Assembly (NCBI GenBank): GCA_038141425.1 | Contig: JAYQIC010000011.1 | Location: 310,001 to 374,000, forward strand | Source of the DNA: UBA7985 sp038141425 | Lineage (GTDB): Bacteria > Pseudomonadota > Alphaproteobacteria > UBA7985 | Direction: 5' to 3' | Length of the DNA stretch: 64,000 nucleotides | Part shown: positions 10,806-19,859 of the stretch, one piece after another | Position numbering within the stretch: the first letter of the stretch is position 1 | How the letters are laid out: each line of letters starts with the position of its first letter | The notes under the pieces: generated by a model | What the model saw: only the letters and a program-made list of their open reading frames with translations | Told to the model about the DNA's origin: nothing | The model's database searches: none | Program-made: the position numbers and the translations under genes

Positions 10806-11471
10806 GTGAAGTTTGACTACGAGAAGCAGCCGGACGCGATCTACGCGCAGTCCTTCGGGATCGTGGAGGGCGAGGCCGGGGCCGCGCTCGACCGCCTGCC
10901 TGCTGCGGCTCGGGACATCGCGGTGCGGATGATCCATGCCTGTGGCGAGCCCGGCATTGCCGGCAGTATTGTCGTATCCGACGACTTCGTTGACGCAGCG
11001 CTGGGTGCGCTTGCGGGCGAACGGCCGGTCTATCTGGACGCCGAGATGGTGCGCATGGGGGTAATCCGGGCGGCCTTTCCACCGAAAGTGCCGCTGCTGT
11101 GCACCACCCACGATCCACGCTCAGCGCCACTGGCTGCCGATATCGGCAACACCCGCTCGGCTGCCGGTGTCGGGCTGTGGGAAGACGATATCGAGGGCGG
11201 TCTGGCGGTCTTTGGCAACGCGCCGACCGCGCTGTTCTACTTCCTTGAGCAAGTGGCCGCCGAAGCGCTGCCCAAGCCCGCTGCCGTCGTCGGACTGCCG
11301 GTCGGCTTTGTCGGCGCGGCGGAGAGCAAGGCCGCGCTGGCCGAGCACGCCGGGGCGCTGGGCCTGCCGTTTCTGACCCTGACCGGGCGGCTGGGCGGGA
11401 GCGCTATGGCCGCGGCCGTGCTGAATGCGCTGGCGCGGATGGTCGCTGCCAAGGCGGAGGCGGCAGCGTGA
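10806..11471 (+). CDS. cobH: Precorrin-8X methylmutase CobH
   Basis: Moves the methyl group from C-11 to C-12, turning precorrin-8x into hydrogenobyrinate. 221 aa from the GTG at 10806. The motif VRMIHACGEPGIA carries the catalytic His (His44), followed by GERPVYLDAEMVRMGV, the T-R-S-A-A-G-V segment and VGLPVGFVGAAESKAAL, all typical of CobH/CbiC. The frame is intact. The stop overlaps the GTG of cobL, so the two are probably translationally coupled. Confidence 0.95.
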   Translation: MKFDYEKQPDAIYAQSFGIVEGEAGAALDRLPAAARDIAVRMIHACGEPGIAGSIVVSDDFVDAALGALAGERPVYLDAEMVRMGVIRAAFPPKVPLLCTTHDPRSAPLAADIGNTRSAAGVGLWEDDIEGGLAVFGNAPTALFYFLEQVAAEALPKPAAVVGLPVGFVGAAESKAALAEHAGALGLPFLTLTGRLGGSAMAAAVLNALARMVAAKAEAAA

Positions 11472-12708
11472 CCCGGCCGTGGCTGTCCGTCATTGGTCTG
11501 GGGCCGGAGGGTGAGGCAGGCCTGACGCCGGGGCGCTGGCCGCGCTGGCTGAGGCGACGGACGTTTTCTGCGCTGAGCGTCATGCCGGTTTGCTGCCCGA
11601 GGCGCTGCTCGCTGGTAAATCTATCCATCACTGGCCTGCCTGGCATCAGGCTGAGGCCGTTCTGCGCCCGCTGGAGGGCCAGTCGGTCGCGGTTCTGGGG
11701 ACCGGTGAGCCGTTTCATTTCGGCGTTGGTACGTCGCTGGTGCGCTGGTTCGGGATCGGCGCGCTGCGGGTGTTTCCGGCCTCGTCCGCCTTCGACCGGG
11801 CCTGCGCGCGGCTGGGGCTGAGCCAGCAGACAACGCCCTGTCTTTCCGCCTACGGTCGATCGCTGGGCGCGGTGTTGCTGCAAGCGCGGCCGGGCCGGAC
11901 CATGCTGGTGCTGGGCGACGGAGAGCTGGGCCTGCGCCTTGGCCCGGCGCTGACCGCCATGGGGCTGGGTGCGAGCAGCCTGACGGCGCTGTCCCAGATG
12001 GACGGTGCCGAGGAGAGCCACCTCGACGCCCGCGCCCGCGACTGGGACCAGAGCGTCGATCCGATCACCACCTGGGCAATCACGCCCGAGGCCGATGCCG
12101 ATGCGAACCCCGACTGGCCGGCGCTGCGGCACGAGCCCTTCGGCCTGCCCGACGGCGCCTTCCGCCACGACGGCAAGTTGACCAAGCGCGAGGTGCGGGC
12201 TGTCAGCCTGTCGGCGCTGCTGGCTGCACCCGGCGGCGGGCTGTGGGATATCGGCGCGGGCAGCGGCGCGATTGGGCTGGAATGGCTGCGCGCGCGGCCA
12301 GAGGGACAGGTTTTCGCCATTGAACCCCACGGTGAGCGCCGTGGCTTCATGGAAAAGAACGCCCGGCGCTTCGGACTGGGCCACGATGAGCGCGACCCCT
12401 TTACCGTGAGTGGCGCCCACGCGCCCGATGCTTTCGAGGCCGCGGGGTTCAGCCCCGATGCGGTCTTTGTTGGCGGCGGTTTGAGCCGCGAGGGCCTGCT
12501 CGACGGCGCGTGGCAGGCGCTGAACAGCGGCGGCGTACTCGTCGCCAATGCGGTCACGCTGGAGGGGCAGGCCGTGCTGTCGACCTGGCGCGAACGCGTG
12601 CACGGAGACTTCGCCACGCTGTCGGTCAGCCGGGGCGAGGCCGTCGGCCGATTCACCGGGCTGCGCCCGCTGATGCCCGTGCTGCAATGGGTGGGCCGAA
12701 AGCCATGA
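11468..12708 (+). CDS. cobL: Precorrin-6Y C5,15-methyltransferase (decarboxylating) CobL/CbiET (frameshifted)
   Basis: Two-domain enzyme that methylates C-5 and C-15 and decarboxylates the C-12 acetate. From the GTG at 11468 the product starts MTRPWLSVIGLGPEGEAGL, the SAM-binding start of a CbiE domain. The frame then shifts near 11530. CbiE sequence continues (VFCAERHAGLLPEALLAG, VLGTGEPFHFGVG), followed by the CbiT-like methyltransferase half with GLWDIGAGSGAIGLEWLRA and VFVGGGLSREGLL. The total of about 413 aa matches CobL. The TGA overlaps the ATG of cobI. Confidence 0.9.
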
Positions 12709-13449
12709 GCGACAACCATGTGAAATGGCGCCGGCACCGGCGGCACGGTTTATGGGGTCGGGGTCGGCCCCGGTGACCCGGAACTGCTGACCCTCAAGGC
12801 CCTGCGCCTGATCCGCGAAGCGCCGGTGCTGGCCTATGCGGCGGCGGAGGGCGTCCCGAGCTTCGCCCGCTCGATCGTCGAACCCCATCTCGAAGGCCTC
12901 GACGCCAAGGTCGAAATCCCCATGATCATGCCCATGGTCGCCGAGCGCTTTCCCGCTCAGGAGGTCTATGACCAGGGCGCGGCTGACATTCGCGACCATC
13001 TGCAGGCCGGACGGGACGTGGTGGTGCTGTGCGAGGGCGATCCGCTGTTCTACGGCTCATTCATGTATCTTTTCGGCCGCCTCGACGGCGCCTTTCCAAT
13101 CACGGTGGTGCCGGGGGTGTCTTCGGTCATGGCCTGCGCAGCAGCGGCGGGATGGCCGCTGGTGGCGCGCAATGATGCCTTCCGCGTGCTGCCCGCGACC
13201 CTCGAAGACGACGCCTTGAGACAGCAGATCGACGATGCCGAAGGACTGGCGTTCATGAAGGTCGGCCGCCACCTCGGGCGGCTCAAGGCGCTGCTCTCTG
13301 CAGCCGGGCTGATCGAGCATGCGGTCTACGTCGAGCGCGCCAGCCTGCCCAACCAGCGGGTGGTGCCGTTGGTGGATCTCGACGAGGACCGCGCGCCCTA
13401 TTTCTCCATGGTGCTGGTGCACCGTCGCGGGGGTGCCCATGTCCTCTGA
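12705..13449 (+). CDS. cobI: Precorrin-2 C20-methyltransferase CobI (frameshift near start)
   Basis: SAM-dependent methylation of precorrin-2 at C-20 to give precorrin-3A. An ATG overlaps the cobL stop (ATGA, 12705-12708), but that frame is lost near 12725. In the correct frame the sequence runs GTGGTVYGVGVGPGDPELLTL, the canonical SAM-binding start. It continues with VVVLCEGDPLFYGSFMYLF, ITVVPGVSSVMACAAAAG and MKVGRHLGRLKALL, to the stop at 13447-13449. About 247 aa, normal for CobI/CbiL. An indel in the GC-rich run just after the start codon is the simplest explanation. Confidence 0.9.
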
Positions 13450-15217
13450 CGTGCTGTTTCTTTCACCACTGGAGCGCCACGGCCCGGCGCTGGCCGGGTT
13501 GCGCGATGCGTTTGGCGGCGGCGAGGTGCTGGCCGGGGCCGGGTTCTCTGATGCGCTGCGTGCTGCCTTTGCTGAAGGACGCCCCACCGTGGGCCTGTGC
13601 GCGGCTGGCATCCTGATCCGGCTGCTGGCCGGTCAGCTCCACGACAAACATAGTGAGCCGCCGGTGGTCATGGCGACCGAGGCGGGGGATTTCGTCCCCC
13701 TGCTCGGCGGGCACCACGGCGCCAACCGGCTTGCGCAGGATCTGGCCAAGGCCGGGGCGGGCTTTGCCCTGATCAGCACGGCCTCCGATGCGGCCCTTGG
13801 TGCGGCGGTCGAGGACCCCGCGCCCGGCTACGCCCTGACCAACCCGGAGCACGCCGCGGCATTCCAGCGACGGCTGGCCGGGGGCGAGGCGGTGAATGGC
13901 GTAAGGGTGCAGGGCGATTGGCCGCTGCGCAGCGACGGTCCTGCCCGCGAAAATCCTGCTGCGATCCTGTCGCTGGGTACCGAAGGCGAGGGCAGCGAAT
14001 CCCATCTGCGCTACTGCCGCCGTGACCGCGTGCTCGGGCTGGGCTGTGAGCGCGGTGCGGAGCCCGAGGCCATGACCACGGCCGTGATCATGGCGTTGGA
14101 GCAGGCCAGGATCGACCCGCTGGCGCTTGCTGGAATCGCCAGCGTGGACCTCAAGCAGGATGAACCCGCACTGGCCCGTCTGTCAGAGCGGCTGGGCCTG
14201 CCGCTGCGGTTTTTCCGCGCCGAAGACCTCGCCGGGGTCAGCGTCCCCAACCCTTCAACGGTGGTGAAAGCCGAGATCGGTACCCCGTCGGTGGCTGAGG
14301 CTGCCGCGCTGCTGGGTGCCCGTGACAGTGGCGCGTCCGCTGCGCTGGTGCTGGAAAAGCAGAAATTCGGCATTGGCACGCTGGCGCTGGCCCGCGCGTC
14401 GGGGGCGATCACTAATTTTGAGGCTGTCGGCACGCCGCGCGGCCAGCTGCAGCTGGTCGGGCTGGGTCCGGGTCGGGCAGACTGGCGGTTGAGCGGCACC
14501 GCCGCCGCGCTGCGCAGCGCTGACCACCTCGTGGGCTATGGATACTACACCGATCAGGTGCAACCGCTGCCCCATCAGCAGGTGCACACCTTCGCGCTGG
14601 GTGAAGAAGAACAGCGCTGTCAGTTTGCCCTTGATCTGGCCGCAACCGGCGCTTCGGTCGCGCTGATCTGCTCGGGCGATGCCGGGGTCTATGCCATGGG
14701 CGCGCTGACCTTCGAGCTCGCCGCCCGCTCGGAGGACCGGCGAGTTCAGGCCGTGGATATTCAGGCCCACCCCGGGATCAGCGCTATGTTCGGCGCAGCC
14801 GCGCGGCTGGGGGCGCCACTGGGACACGATTTCTGCGCCGTGTCGCTCTCCGACCTGATGACGCCGTGGAGCGTGATCGAACGCCGGTTGCAAGGGGCCG
14901 CCAGCGCGGATTTCGTGGTCTGCTTCTACAATCCCGTCCGCCGCAAGCGTGACTGGCAGCTGGCGGCGGCGCGCGACATCCTGCTCGCCCATCGGCCTGC
15001 GGAGACGCCGGTGGTGATCTGCCGTCAGATCGGCCGCGCGGAGGAGAGCTACACCCACCGTTATCTGGGCAGTCTGGATCCAGCCGAAGTCGACATGTTC
15101 TGCATGGTCATGGTCGGCTCGTCCCAGACCCGGCGCTTCCAGCCGGTTAAGAACGGCCCCACGCACCTGTTCACACCGCGCGGTTACCTGAGCCGCGGAG
15201 AGGACCCCAAGGAATGA
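13439..15217 (+). CDS. cobJ: CbiG / precorrin-3B C17-methyltransferase CobJ fusion
   Basis: 592-aa fusion protein. Residues 1 to about 330 form a CbiG-like part: GLCAAGILIRLLAG, VMATEAGDFVPLLGGHHGAN and RDRVLGLGCERGAEPEAM (the CobE-like C-terminal subdomain), ending with FGIGTLALARASGAI. Residues about 335-592 form the CobJ/CbiH methyltransferase: GQLQLVGLGPGRADW, VGYGYYTDQV, CSGDAGVYAMGALTFEL, HPGISAMFGAAARLGAPLGHD and FYNPVRRKRDWQL. CbiG opens the ring lactone in the cobalt-early route, and CobJ contracts the ring with C-17 methylation. The start ATG lies within the last codons of cobI, and the stop overlaps the cobM start. The frame is intact. Confidence 0.93.
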   Translation: MSSDVLFLSPLERHGPALAGLRDAFGGGEVLAGAGFSDALRAAFAEGRPTVGLCAAGILIRLLAGQLHDKHSEPPVVMATEAGDFVPLLGGHHGANRLAQDLAKAGAGFALISTASDAALGAAVEDPAPGYALTNPEHAAAFQRRLAGGEAVNGVRVQGDWPLRSDGPARENPAAILSLGTEGEGSESHLRYCRRDRVLGLGCERGAEPEAMTTAVIMALEQARIDPLALAGIASVDLKQDEPALARLSERLGLPLRFFRAEDLAGVSVPNPSTVVKAEIGTPSVAEAAALLGARDSGASAALVLEKQKFGIGTLALARASGAITNFEAVGTPRGQLQLVGLGPGRADWRLSGTAAALRSADHLVGYGYYTDQVQPLPHQQVHTFALGEEEQRCQFALDLAATGASVALICSGDAGVYAMGALTFELAARSEDRRVQAVDIQAHPGISAMFGAAARLGAPLGHDFCAVSLSDLMTPWSVIERRLQGAASADFVVCFYNPVRRKRDWQLAAARDILLAHRPAETPVVICRQIGRAEESYTHRYLGSLDPAEVDMFCMVMVGSSQTRRFQPVKNGPTHLFTPRGYLSRGEDPKE

Positions 15218-15993
15218 GCACTGAACCCATCCACTTCATCGGCGCCGGGCCGGGGTCGCCGGACCTGCTGACCCTGCGCGGGCGCGACCTCATCGCTGCT
15301 GCTGATCTGGTGCTCTACGCCGGGTCATTGGTGCCTGAAGGCGTGCTGATTCACGCGCGGGAGGGTGCCGATATCCGCGATTCAGCCCCCATGGCACTGG
15401 ACGAGATCATGGAGATCATGGAAGCCGCCTATCGCGCCGGGCAGCGGGTGGCGCGGGTGCACTCGGGCGACCCTTCGCTCTATGGCGCGGTGGCGGAGCA
15501 GGCGCGGCGGCTGCGCGCTGCCGATATTCCCTACGACATTACACCCGGGGTTTCCGCCTACACGGCTGCGGCGGCGACACTCGGGGTCGAGCTGACTCTG
15601 CCAACGGTCTCGCAGTCGATCATCCTGACCCGGGTGGCCGGGCAGGCGACCGATATGCCTGAGCACGAAACGCTCGAAAACTTTGCCGAAACCCGGTCGA
15701 CGCTGGCCTTGCACCTGAGCATCCGGTACCTGCGCGACATCCAGCGGCGGCTGATTCCCTACTATGGCGAGGACTGTCCCTGCATCGTCGCCTACCGCGT
15801 TGGCTGGCCCGATGAGCAGTTCATCCACGGTACCCTCACGACCATCCGAGAGCAGGTTCGCGCTGCGAAAATTACCCGTACGGCGATCATTTTTGTGGGA
15901 CCGGTTCTCGGCGAAGCTGAATTTCCAGATTCCGCGCTATATGACGCCGATTATGAGCATATACTCAGGCACCGAAATCTGTCGAAGGACTGA
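15214..15993 (+). CDS. cobM: Precorrin-4 C11-methyltransferase CobM
   Basis: Methylates precorrin-4 at C-11 with SAM to give precorrin-5. The intact 259-aa frame starts MSTEPIHFIGAGPGSPDLLT, with the family motifs VLYAGSLVPEGVL, RVHSGDPSLYGAVAEQ, TPGVSAYTAAAATLGVELTLP and CIVAYRVGWPDEQ. It begins with an ATGA overlap with cbiG-cobJ and is the last recognisable gene of the cobalamin cluster; about 160 bp without a clear gene or terminator follow. Confidence 0.95.
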   Translation: MSTEPIHFIGAGPGSPDLLTLRGRDLIAAADLVLYAGSLVPEGVLIHAREGADIRDSAPMALDEIMEIMEAAYRAGQRVARVHSGDPSLYGAVAEQARRLRAADIPYDITPGVSAYTAAAATLGVELTLPTVSQSIILTRVAGQATDMPEHETLENFAETRSTLALHLSIRYLRDIQRRLIPYYGEDCPCIVAYRVGWPDEQFIHGTLTTIREQVRAAKITRTAIIFVGPVLGEAEFPDSALYDADYEHILRHRNLSKD

Positions 15994-16156
15994 GGCTCAT
16001 CGGCCCGTGCCGGGGTGTGTGGCGTCTGATCACGCTGCTCTCGCCGGACCGTGACACCCCAGCGGCATCGATTTCTGGTACCGGAAAGACAGCTTGGGTG
16101 GCCTGGCACCGGCCGGCTTTCGCTCTGGTATTCTGATTTAAGAATGGGGATTCGCG

Positions 16157-16744
16157 ATGTCACCGCGTGCGCTTTTTTCGTCTGTTCTGGCCGTGGTCGC
16201 CGCGCTGGGTGTGCTGGCCTGCGGGGCCTCGTCGCCCTACTTCGGGGCCGACCTGATCTACGCCCGCGTGATGATCGATTCCGAGGGCAAGCAGACCCCC
16301 GTGCGCGCCTATTTCCTGCGCGATGCCGATGCCTTTGAGCGCAATTATGTCGACCCTGACGTCAACTATGCTGCCGCTAAGCTGGACTTCGTGCATCCGA
16401 CTTACATGATTGTTTTCAATGCCTTACCAGGGGCTTCGATTTCTCACACCCGCGATTTGTCCAAGGCGGCATCGCTGCTCGGCCGGGAACTGTGTCAAAC
16501 CGCATCGGTGGGCCAGATCACCAAGGAAATGGACTGGAACACGGGCGAGCGGAAGGTCTATGTCGAGTGCGAGGGCCTGACCGCGCGCTACGATCTCAAT
16601 GAGGACGGAGAGCTGGCGTCGACCCGGGCAAACACCATCGACGACAGCTATATCCTCAACTATCGCGTGATCATGGACACCAACGGTGACGACCCCGGAT
16701 CGATGATCGCCATGCACCCCGACGGTCGCCGCGAACGCCTCTGA
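16157..16744 (+). CDS. Hypothetical exported (possibly lipo-) protein
   Basis: 195 aa. An N-terminal hydrophobic stretch (residues about 5-25) ends in VLACGAS, which could be a lipobox with Cys as the lipidated residue or a signal peptidase I site. The mature part is soluble, with no domain I recognise. The segments KEMDWNTGERKVYVECEGL and ILNYRVIMDTNGDDPGSM look like a beta-rich extracytoplasmic domain. It stands alone after the cobalamin cluster. The function is unknown. Confidence 0.65.
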   Translation: MSPRALFSSVLAVVAALGVLACGASSPYFGADLIYARVMIDSEGKQTPVRAYFLRDADAFERNYVDPDVNYAAAKLDFVHPTYMIVFNALPGASISHTRDLSKAASLLGRELCQTASVGQITKEMDWNTGERKVYVECEGLTARYDLNEDGELASTRANTIDDSYILNYRVIMDTNGDDPGSMIAMHPDGRRERL

Positions 16745-16930
16745 TCCGACGCCTGAACACGGCTTCGGTGGGGTGTTCGCTGAGGATTATGGAGCGGCGC
16801 ATAACGTCATGTTAGGGGCATCATTTTCCACAGATTATTCTGCATTCGCTCCACAGGACCTCTGGACCTGCCTGCTGCTGCGCCCCATTGTGGCGCATAA
16901 TATTGTCACAGGGGTCGGGGTTCGCGCGAC

Positions 16931-17425
16931 GTGCTGGAGAGGGCTTCAGGGCTGAACATTTTGTTCGTGTGCACGGGAAACACCTGTCGCTCACCCATGG
17001 CGGAGGGTGTGCTGCGGGCGCAGGCTGCTCTGTGGGGGGTCGGGGACCGGGTGCTGATCGACTCGGCTGGAACCACCCGCTGGCACGAAAGCCAGCCGCC
17101 GACCCCGGAGGCGCAGGTTGCGGCCCGGGCGCGGGGATACTTCATCAACGAGCTGCGATCCCGCCCGGTCGAAGCCGGCGATTTTGATCGCTTTGACTGG
17201 ATCATCGGCATGACCCCGGAGCATCAGCAGTTCCTGCGCGAGCGGCGGCGCAGCGCCGACCAGGCTCAAATCCTGCTGATTACGGCATTTTCAACCAATC
17301 CGGGGTTTCGCGAAATCGCGGATCCCTTCTCGCAGGGGCAGGAAGCTTACGACATGGCTCTTGACCAGATCGAGCGCTGCTGCGCTGATATCCTCCTTCG
17401 CGTGAGAGCCAGCGTCGCAGCCTGA
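16931..17425 (+). CDS. Low-molecular-weight protein-tyrosine phosphatase
   Basis: 164 aa from a GTG at 16931. The signature CX5R-S loop is present as FVCTGNTCRSPMAEG (Cys14 nucleophile, Arg20), with the DPF motif near the C-terminus (IADPFSQG) supplying the general-acid Asp, as in LMW-PTP enzymes. In bacteria these dephosphorylate tyrosine kinases of exopolysaccharide export or other targets; arsenate reductases share the fold. No polysaccharide or arsenic genes are adjacent, so the substrate is open. About 186 bp without a gene precede it. Confidence 0.85.
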   Translation: MLERASGLNILFVCTGNTCRSPMAEGVLRAQAALWGVGDRVLIDSAGTTRWHESQPPTPEAQVAARARGYFINELRSRPVEAGDFDRFDWIIGMTPEHQQFLRERRRSADQAQILLITAFSTNPGFREIADPFSQGQEAYDMALDQIERCCADILLRVRASVAA

Positions 17426-17522
17426 ACCGGCGCGGCCTTTGCTGAGCTTTCCGACCATGCCGTCGGCGCCCATGGTGCCGCGTCCCTGAGGGGCCGGCTC
17501 TCCTGTATTTTTTGAGGTCCCT

Positions 17523-18554
17523 GTGGCGCGTACTGACAACACTGAAAGCCCTGAGACGCCGGACATCACCGGTGAGACCACACGTCGGTTCCAGACCGAC
17601 GGTCGGTTGCTGTTGGGGATTGCAGCTTCGATCATCGCTGCCTTCATGCTGACAACCATGGACGCCATCGCCTTCAATCTGCGGCTGACCTACGGCGTGA
17701 TCGAGATGCAGCTGATCCGGAACGTTTCAGCTATGGTGTTTCTGGTCTCGCTGATGCTGCTGCGGCGGGAACGCTTTGTGCCCTGGTTCGGCGGGGCTGG
17801 CATCGCGGTGTTCCGCGGTATCACGATCGTCCCCATCGGGTTTCTGTTCTTTTCGTCGTTCAAGCTGCTCGACCAGGGCTCGGCGACGGCGCTGATTTTC
17901 ACCTACCCGCTGATGCTGACCGTGCTGGCGACGGTGTTTCTGGGCGAGCGGGCCGGGATCTGGCGCTGGGGGGCGCTGCTGATCGGCTTTGCCGGGGTGG
18001 TGGCGGTACAGGTGGCGCTGTGGCTGGCCAAGGGCGGTGAATGGGCGCTCGAAGACAGTGGGCGACCGCTGTGGCTGACGGCGACCTACGCCCTGCTGCC
18101 CGTGGCGGCGGCGGTGATGTTCTCGGTGAACATGATCTCTCTGCGGTTCATGCCCAAGGGGGTTCCGGCGATTTCCATCACCTACGTCGGCGGGATTGCG
18201 TCACTTCTGACCATATTTCCGGTTTGGGTGTTATTCGGTGAGCGGATCCCCTTGGACTGGGCGGCCCACTGGTGGCAGTTCGGGCTGATGGGGGTGGTGG
18301 CGATCGGGGCGGCACAGGCGCTCAATATCGCCTATCGTTCAGCGCCAGCGGCGGTGGTGGGGTCGCTGGAATACGTGGCCATTATCTTCGCGACCGGTCT
18401 GGCCTGGTTCACCCAATCACTGATACCGCCTGCGGGGATCTGGTTCGGTGTGGCGCTTATCATGACGGGTGGGATTGTGACGGCGTGGCGGGAGTCGGTG
18501 CACGCGAGGCGGAAATTGAGTCGTGGGGATGGTGAAGCTGAGGCCAGTGATTAG
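17523..18554 (+). CDS. EamA/DMT-superfamily inner-membrane transporter
   Basis: 343 aa from a GTG at 17523. About ten hydrophobic segments arranged as two EamA repeats are visible: the first includes FFSSFKLLDQGSATALIFTYPLMLTVLATVFLGE, the second QALNIAYRSAPAAVVGSLEYVAIIFATGLAW. These are hallmarks of drug/metabolite exporters related to RhaT and YdcZ. A 30-residue polar N-terminal tail precedes the first helix. The substrate cannot be told. The gene ends 2 bp before the first hairpin of intergenic repeat cluster A and converges on pdxH. Confidence 0.85.
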   Translation: MARTDNTESPETPDITGETTRRFQTDGRLLLGIAASIIAAFMLTTMDAIAFNLRLTYGVIEMQLIRNVSAMVFLVSLMLLRRERFVPWFGGAGIAVFRGITIVPIGFLFFSSFKLLDQGSATALIFTYPLMLTVLATVFLGERAGIWRWGALLIGFAGVVAVQVALWLAKGGEWALEDSGRPLWLTATYALLPVAAAVMFSVNMISLRFMPKGVPAISITYVGGIASLLTIFPVWVLFGERIPLDWAAHWWQFGLMGVVAIGAAQALNIAYRSAPAAVVGSLEYVAIIFATGLAWFTQSLIPPAGIWFGVALIMTGGIVTAWRESVHARRKLSRGDGEAEASD

Positions 18555-18556
18555 GG

Positions 18557-18861
18557 TTGCGCCGACCTTGTCTCGACCGCTTCGCGGTCTTCGCCAAGGC
18601 GTCGCGTAGTTGTTTGCTTTGCGCTCAACACTGCTTCGCCTTTGAGCGCGCTTGCAAAACGCCTTCGGCTTTGAGCGCGTTGGAGTTCCTCGCTGAAACA
18701 AGGTTGCGCCGACTTGTCCCCGACCGCGCTTCGCGCGGCGGGGCCAAGCGTCGCGCAACTCCTGGAGAAAAAGACGTCAGGCCGGGCGTAAGCGCGGCCT
18801 GTCCATTTGATTGCGCGGGGAGATTTGTAAGCCGCGAAGCGGCGTCAAATCGAGCACGCAA
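18557..18861. repeat. Intergenic palindromic repeat cluster A
   Basis: Begins with a variant of the TTGCGC-ended hairpin (18557-18609, stem around CCGCTTCGCGG). Two stretches with inverted TTGAGCGC/GCGCTCAA motifs follow (about 18615-18690). A composite element then runs at 18704-18861: hairpin 1 (18704-18758, stem around CGCGCTTCGCGCG), hairpin 2 (about 18774-18803, AGGCCG…CGGCCT), hairpin 3 (18811-18861, GATTTG…GCCGCGAAGCGGC…CAAATC). The same modules recur in clusters B to E. It lies between convergent genes. Confidence 0.85.
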
Positions 18862-18879
18862 CCCATGGACTGTTTGTGG

Positions 18880-19476
18880 TCAGGGGTAGAGTGGGTTTTC
18901 GGTCCATGCCGGCTCCGCTGTCTGGCCGCGTCAATCGCACCCGTTCGTGCAGCCGGAAATCACCTGCTCGCCAGAATTCCATCGCCAGTGGTTGGAGGAT
19001 AAAGCCACCCCAGTAGTCTGGTTTGGAGAAATATTCCTGCCCGTCAAACTGCGCTTCATACTTTGTAATCCGGTCCTCGAGCGCTGAGCGGTCGGAAGCG
19101 GTTGTGATTGAAGGCTGGCCCAGGCGCCAACGCGGGACCCACGCGCTCGGGTATCGAAATAAGCCTGAGATTCTTCTGCGCTGAGGCGCTCTACCGGGCC
19201 TTCCAGCCGCACCTGGCGGTCGAGTGTCTTCCAGTGGAACAGGGCGGCGGCACGGGGGTTGGCTTGCAAGGCCTGTCCCTTCCGCCCCTCGTAGTTCGTA
19301 AAAAAGCGAAAACCCCGGTCGTCGTGTCCCTTGAGCAGGACGATGCGGTTGCTCAGGGTTCCGTCATCGTCGAGCGTGGCCAGCGCCATAGCGTTGGGAT
19401 CGTTGACCTCTGTCGCCGTAGCGTCTTCGAGCCATTGATTGAACAGGGCGAGCGGGTCCTGAACACGAAAGCTCAT
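18880..19476 (-). CDS. pdxH: Pyridoxamine/pyridoxine 5'-phosphate oxidase PdxH (frameshifted)
   Basis: FMN-dependent oxidation of PNP/PMP to pyridoxal phosphate. Starts MSFRVQDPLALFNQWLEDA, with NAMALATLDDDGTLSNRIVLLKGHDDRGFRFFTNYEGRK in the first part (FMN/PLP site) and ALFHWKTLDRQVRLEGPVERL. Near 19110 the frame shifts: the expected continuation SDRSALEDRITKYEAQF, then the YWGGFILQPLAMEFW segment and RLHERVRLTRP, lies in another frame. A second shift near 18905 gives the family-like C-terminus WTENPLYP at 18880. Intact length would be about 198 aa, usual for PdxH. Confidence 0.88.
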
Positions 19477-19524
19477 TCTGCGGTCTCTCCTCGGGTCGAC
19501 GGCGACAGTGTGGTCTGTCCGCTT

Positions 19525-19859
19525 TCAGGTGGCGCCAAAAGTGATCCGGTGAAGGGGTTGCACTGTCGCAGGGACCGGCACTGTGGGCGGGGTGGAAGCC
19601 TTGGAAGATGCGTCAGGTTCTGACCGCGGTGCGGCGGCAATGGACTCAGCAAAAGGCTCAGCGCTGCCGGGGAAAAGGGGCTCAGCCAATGACCGGCCCC
19701 CGCCGGGAAGACGGAACCCGCGCCAGCTCGCCACCGGATCGACGAAAGCTGGTGTTGGGGCCAGCGTAGGGGCTGGGGCCAGCCGGTGCTCAGCCGTGTG
19801 AGGGGCCCTAGGGCTAACGTCGCTGTGCAGCGCTCCTCCCCTCTCATCCTGTCGAGCTG
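19525..19859 (-). other. Ala/Pro-rich open stretch, possible tail of the YihY-like gene
   Basis: One - strand frame is open from about 19900 down to a stop at 19525 and reads as an Ala/Pro-rich segment (APAPTLAPTPAFVDPVASW…) that looks coding-like, but it lacks a start of its own. It follows directly after the stop of the YihY-like gene and ends 48 bp before the pdxH start. Given the many indels here, it may be the continuation of the long C-terminal tail of that protein, or non-coding. No domain is recognised. Confidence 0.3.

Noticed and set aside
2..15993. Programmed ribosomal frameshifting as explanation for the many broken cob genes
   Set aside because: No recurring slippery heptamer or downstream structure is seen, shifts go in different directions, and unrelated genes outside the cluster are affected equally.
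2..15993. Cobalamin riboswitch controlling the B12 cluster
   Set aside because: I looked for the conserved B12-box type GCCACTG context upstream of genes in the cluster and found none; the true 5' end of the cluster lies before the window.
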